The position numbers were made by a program, and so were the translations under genes. DNA of 17,080 nucleotides from Nitrososphaerota archaeon (GTDB lineage Archaea > Thermoproteota > Nitrososphaeria > Nitrososphaerales > Gagatemarchaeaceae). Positions 15,253 through 17,080 of this stretch are shown one piece after another. The notes beneath the pieces are model-generated. The model did not search any database. It was not told where the DNA came from and worked only from the letters and a program-made list of their open reading frames with translations. Position 1 is the stretch's first letter; every line of letters starts with the position of its first letter. Where the stretch lies: the NCBI GenBank assembly GCA_005877225.1, contig VBPK01000075.1, positions 1 to 17,080 on the forward strand, written 5' to 3'.

Positions 15253-16008
15253 GTGATTCTCGCAGAGAGCACATGGGAAGAGGTTTCAAAATCACTCGGC
15301 CCCAAGGTCGTCGCAGTACTTCCGCTCGGCTCGAATGAGCAGCACGGTCTCCATCTCCCTGTGAACAACGACATCTTCTGTGCGTACGAGTTGGCAAAGA
15401 GAGCAGCTCTAGCAGCCGGGGATTCAGTGACGGCGCTGGTTCTCCCCCCATTACCCTACGGTGTCTCGTGGCATCACATGGGATTCCCCGGGACGATTAC
15501 TCTGAGCAACGAAACTTTCAGCAGGGTCGTGAAGGACATCTGCAGGAGTCTGACCGATCATGGGATAGGGAAAATCATGATAGTAAACGGCCATGGCGGA
15601 AATCTCTCTGCGATCGGCACGGCCATACAGGAACTCCACCAGGAGACGGGGGCCAAGATCGCGGTGGTGAATTGGTGGGAGCTGGGTGGTGACCTTATCA
15701 AGGAGGATTTCGGTTTCATATTTCACGCATGTGAAACGGAGACATCTGTTGCAGCGGCCCTCGGCCAGCGAGTCCTGATGAGCAGAGCCAGAGGAACCAA
15801 ACCGGTGGGCTACTCGGAGTTTATCAAATTCAATCTGGTGGCCGGTGGGCCCAAGATTCAGGCAGCCTTCCCTTCGTTCAAGCTCTTGAGCAAGACCGGA
15901 TCGATTGGAGACCCGACCAAAGCAGACGTGAAGAAGGGAAAGAGGATAGTGAACAAGGTCGTCGAGAGGATGACGGTGCTGCTCAAAGAGTTGGCAGCAA
16001 GCAAGTAG
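15253..16008 (+). CDS. Creatininase-family metal hydrolase
   Basis: A 251-residue member of the creatininase / MftE / ArfB amidohydrolase family. These are cytosolic hydrolases with a two-metal site that act on cyclic amides, formamides or peptides. Metal-ligand candidates are E29, H31 and D40 in SNEQHGLHLPVNND, H114 in NGHGGN (112-117), and H158 with an acid in HACETETS (158-165). GVSWHHMGFPGTITLS (70-85) is the usual substrate-side segment. ArfB acts in archaeal flavin/F420 precursor synthesis and MftE matures mycofactocin, so a cofactor role is as possible as a catabolic one. It starts at a GTG 77 nt after the four-Cys gene, with a palindrome in the promoter. An F420-type oxidoreductase follows after a 72-nt gap. 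Confidence 0.92.
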   Translation: MILAESTWEEVSKSLGPKVVAVLPLGSNEQHGLHLPVNNDIFCAYELAKRAALAAGDSVTALVLPPLPYGVSWHHMGFPGTITLSNETFSRVVKDICRSLTDHGIGKIMIVNGHGGNLSAIGTAIQELHQETGAKIAVVNWWELGGDLIKEDFGFIFHACETETSVAAALGQRVLMSRARGTKPVGYSEFIKFNLVAGGPKIQAAFPSFKLLSKTGSIGDPTKADVKKGKRIVNKVVERMTVLLKELAASK

Positions 16009-16051
16009 CCGCTCCGGACCCCAAAGAACACAGTCACGAAGCAAAAAAAGC

Positions 16052-16064
16052 TAATATAAAATAA
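16052..16064 (+). promoter_or_regulatory. Strong TATA box of Fgd-like gene
   Basis: TAATATAAAATAA follows an A-tract (16043-16049) resembling a BRE and is centred about 24-28 nt upstream of the GTG at 16081, indicating a leaderless transcript. It is the most AT-rich promoter in the window. Confidence 0.6.
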
Positions 16065-16080
16065 GCTATCTTCATCGGTT

Positions 16081-17080
16081 GTGGTTAGCGTTCTTTGGGG
16101 ATCGACCGACCTCCATCCGCCAGAAGTGCTTGTCGAAAATGCGGTCGCAGCCATCAAGGCTGGATTCGACGGTTTTTGGACCGGCGACCATTTTCATCCA
16201 CAGTATCACACCGGGGCTCCGCAGCATCAAGCATGGGTTCACCTGACCGCAATAGCGGAGAGGGCCGGCAGGGGAATCTTCGGGACATGCGTGACCTGTC
16301 CGATACTTCGGTACAATCCGGCGATAGTGGCCCAGGCGTTCGCGACGATGGGCTACCTGTACCCCGGGCGTGTATGGCTCGGAGTTGGAACGGGGGAGGC
16401 CGAGAACGAATATCCGGTCACCTCGAAGTGGCCAAAGTGGTCTGAGCGCATCGGCAGGCTCGATGAAGCGGTCAAGATTATCAGGATGCTCTGGTCGAGT
16501 CCTCAACCGCTGAACTATCGGGGAAAGTACTACAGCCTCCACGGCGCATTCGGCTACACCAAGCCCAAGCAACGGATTCCCATAATCTATGGTGCCCTGG
16601 GGCCCAGAAGCTTGCTGCACGCGGCTCGTTATGGCGACGGGTTCGTGGGATGGGTGGACGACAAATGTGCAAAGCTCTTCTACGATGAGGTTCGCCGACT
16701 AGGAAGAGATCCCGAGGAGATGATGGTGCAGCAACTTGCTTTCTGCGCAGTCTCACCCGACATCGATAAGTGGTTGAGGGAGATGAAGCACAAGGTATTC
16801 GCAAGCTCTACGGCGCTGACCACGCACACGCAGATCTTCCTGAACTACTACGACCCTAGGGCGTTTGAGGAGTTCAATCAGTATGTAGATGACAAGATAG
16901 TACTTGACGCCCTCCCCGTATTCCAAAGCGTCGACGAGCTGGTCGGCAAGCTAGAGAAGATGGCGAAGACGGGCGCTGGCCACATAGCCATGCTGGATGC
17001 GAGCAGGCAGGAAGATCTGGCAGCGAATCTAGCTCAATATCAGAAGACTCTGCTCCCCCATCTTCGGAAGGTACAGAAAC
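16081..17080 (+). CDS. Fgd-like F420-dependent oxidoreductase, C-terminus at window edge
   Basis: Open from a GTG at 16081 to the window edge (333 codons), close to the full length of F420-dependent glucose-6-phosphate dehydrogenase (about 336). It strongly resembles Fgd: GDHFHP (35-40, catalytic-type H37), RYNPAIVAQAFATMGYLYPG (77-96), VGTGEAENE (102-110, E106). The Fgd Trp that follows the DHF motif is Gln41 here. The C-terminal part goes straight from DALPV to QSVDELVGKL, lacking the stretch that in Fgd supplies an Arg for the sugar phosphate. So hydride transfer to F420 is likely kept, but the substrate is probably not glucose 6-phosphate; a free sugar or alcohol is possible. It has a strong TATA box and no leader. 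It may act on products supplied by the transporters and hydrolases upstream. The stop codon lies beyond the window. Confidence 0.92.
   Translation, partial: MVSVLWGSTDLHPPEVLVENAVAAIKAGFDGFWTGDHFHPQYHTGAPQHQAWVHLTAIAERAGRGIFGTCVTCPILRYNPAIVAQAFATMGYLYPGRVWLGVGTGEAENEYPVTSKWPKWSERIGRLDEAVKIIRMLWSSPQPLNYRGKYYSLHGAFGYTKPKQRIPIIYGALGPRSLLHAARYGDGFVGWVDDKCAKLFYDEVRRLGRDPEEMMVQQLAFCAVSPDIDKWLREMKHKVFASSTALTTHTQIFLNYYDPRAFEEFNQYVDDKIVLDALPVFQSVDELVGKLEKMAKTGAGHIAMLDASRQEDLAANLAQYQKTLLPHLRKVQK

Noticed and set aside
15451..16044. Minus-strand 197-codon open frame over the creatininase-family gene
   Set aside because: Antisense to a clear conserved enzyme, with no family features of its own.
16043..16049. 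A-tract before the Fgd-like gene as a terminator of the creatininase-family gene
   Set aside because: Termination needs a T-run on the sense strand; this is an A-run and better read as the BRE part of the promoter.

Overview
The window looks like chromosomal DNA from a heterotrophic archaeon. The evidence is archaeal-style TATA elements about 24-35 nt upstream of most starts, a group II (thermosome/CCT-type) chaperonin homologue, two luciferase-like monooxygenase (LLM) enzymes of the F420-dependent type, and almost no Shine-Dalgarno-like sequence. A Thermoproteota/Nitrososphaeria-like (TACK) soil or thermal heterotroph fits, but this is inference; there is no rRNA or other phylogenetic marker here. 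There are 17 protein-coding genes, densely packed. No gap without a gene exceeds about 170 nt. I see no tRNA, rRNA, CRISPR or insertion sequence.

Layout. Positions 1-3449 (minus strand) hold a left-edge-truncated LLM oxidoreductase and three short-chain dehydrogenases (SDRs). Two of the SDRs are tandem paralogues of the mycofactocin-coupled type, and one of these has lost conserved SDR residues. A divergent promoter region (3450-3559) separates them from a plus-strand run: a cupin, an amidohydrolase, a solute-binding protein with no export signal, an ABC ATPase, a second (membrane-anchored, Tat-like) solute-binding protein, two MalF/MalG-type permeases, a very divergent chaperonin, an MFS transporter frameshifted near its 3' end, an RraA/HMG-aldolase-like protein, an 81-residue four-Cys protein, a creatininase-family hydrolase, and an Fgd-like F420-dependent oxidoreductase that runs off the right edge.

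How it may work together. The ABC transporter (one ATPase, two permeases, one anchored binding protein) and the MFS carrier probably import small organic substrates such as sugars, polyols or related acids. The SDRs and LLM enzymes would oxidise or reduce them with NAD(P) or F420. The amidohydrolase, creatininase-family and cupin proteins would hydrolyse or rearrange ring, amide or lactone intermediates, and the RraA-like protein would cleave or decarboxylate a keto-acid. The exact substrate cannot be read from the sequence.

Most unusual points: (1) the chaperonin-like protein has replaced all three acidic positions needed for ATP hydrolysis in chaperonins; (2) the first solute-binding protein is a paralogue of the second but starts directly at the mature domain, so it should be cytosolic; (3) perfect palindromes lie between the TATA element and the start of several genes, where archaeal repressors bind; (4) 14 of 17 starts are GTG or TTG, with promoter spacing that implies leaderless or nearly leaderless mRNAs.
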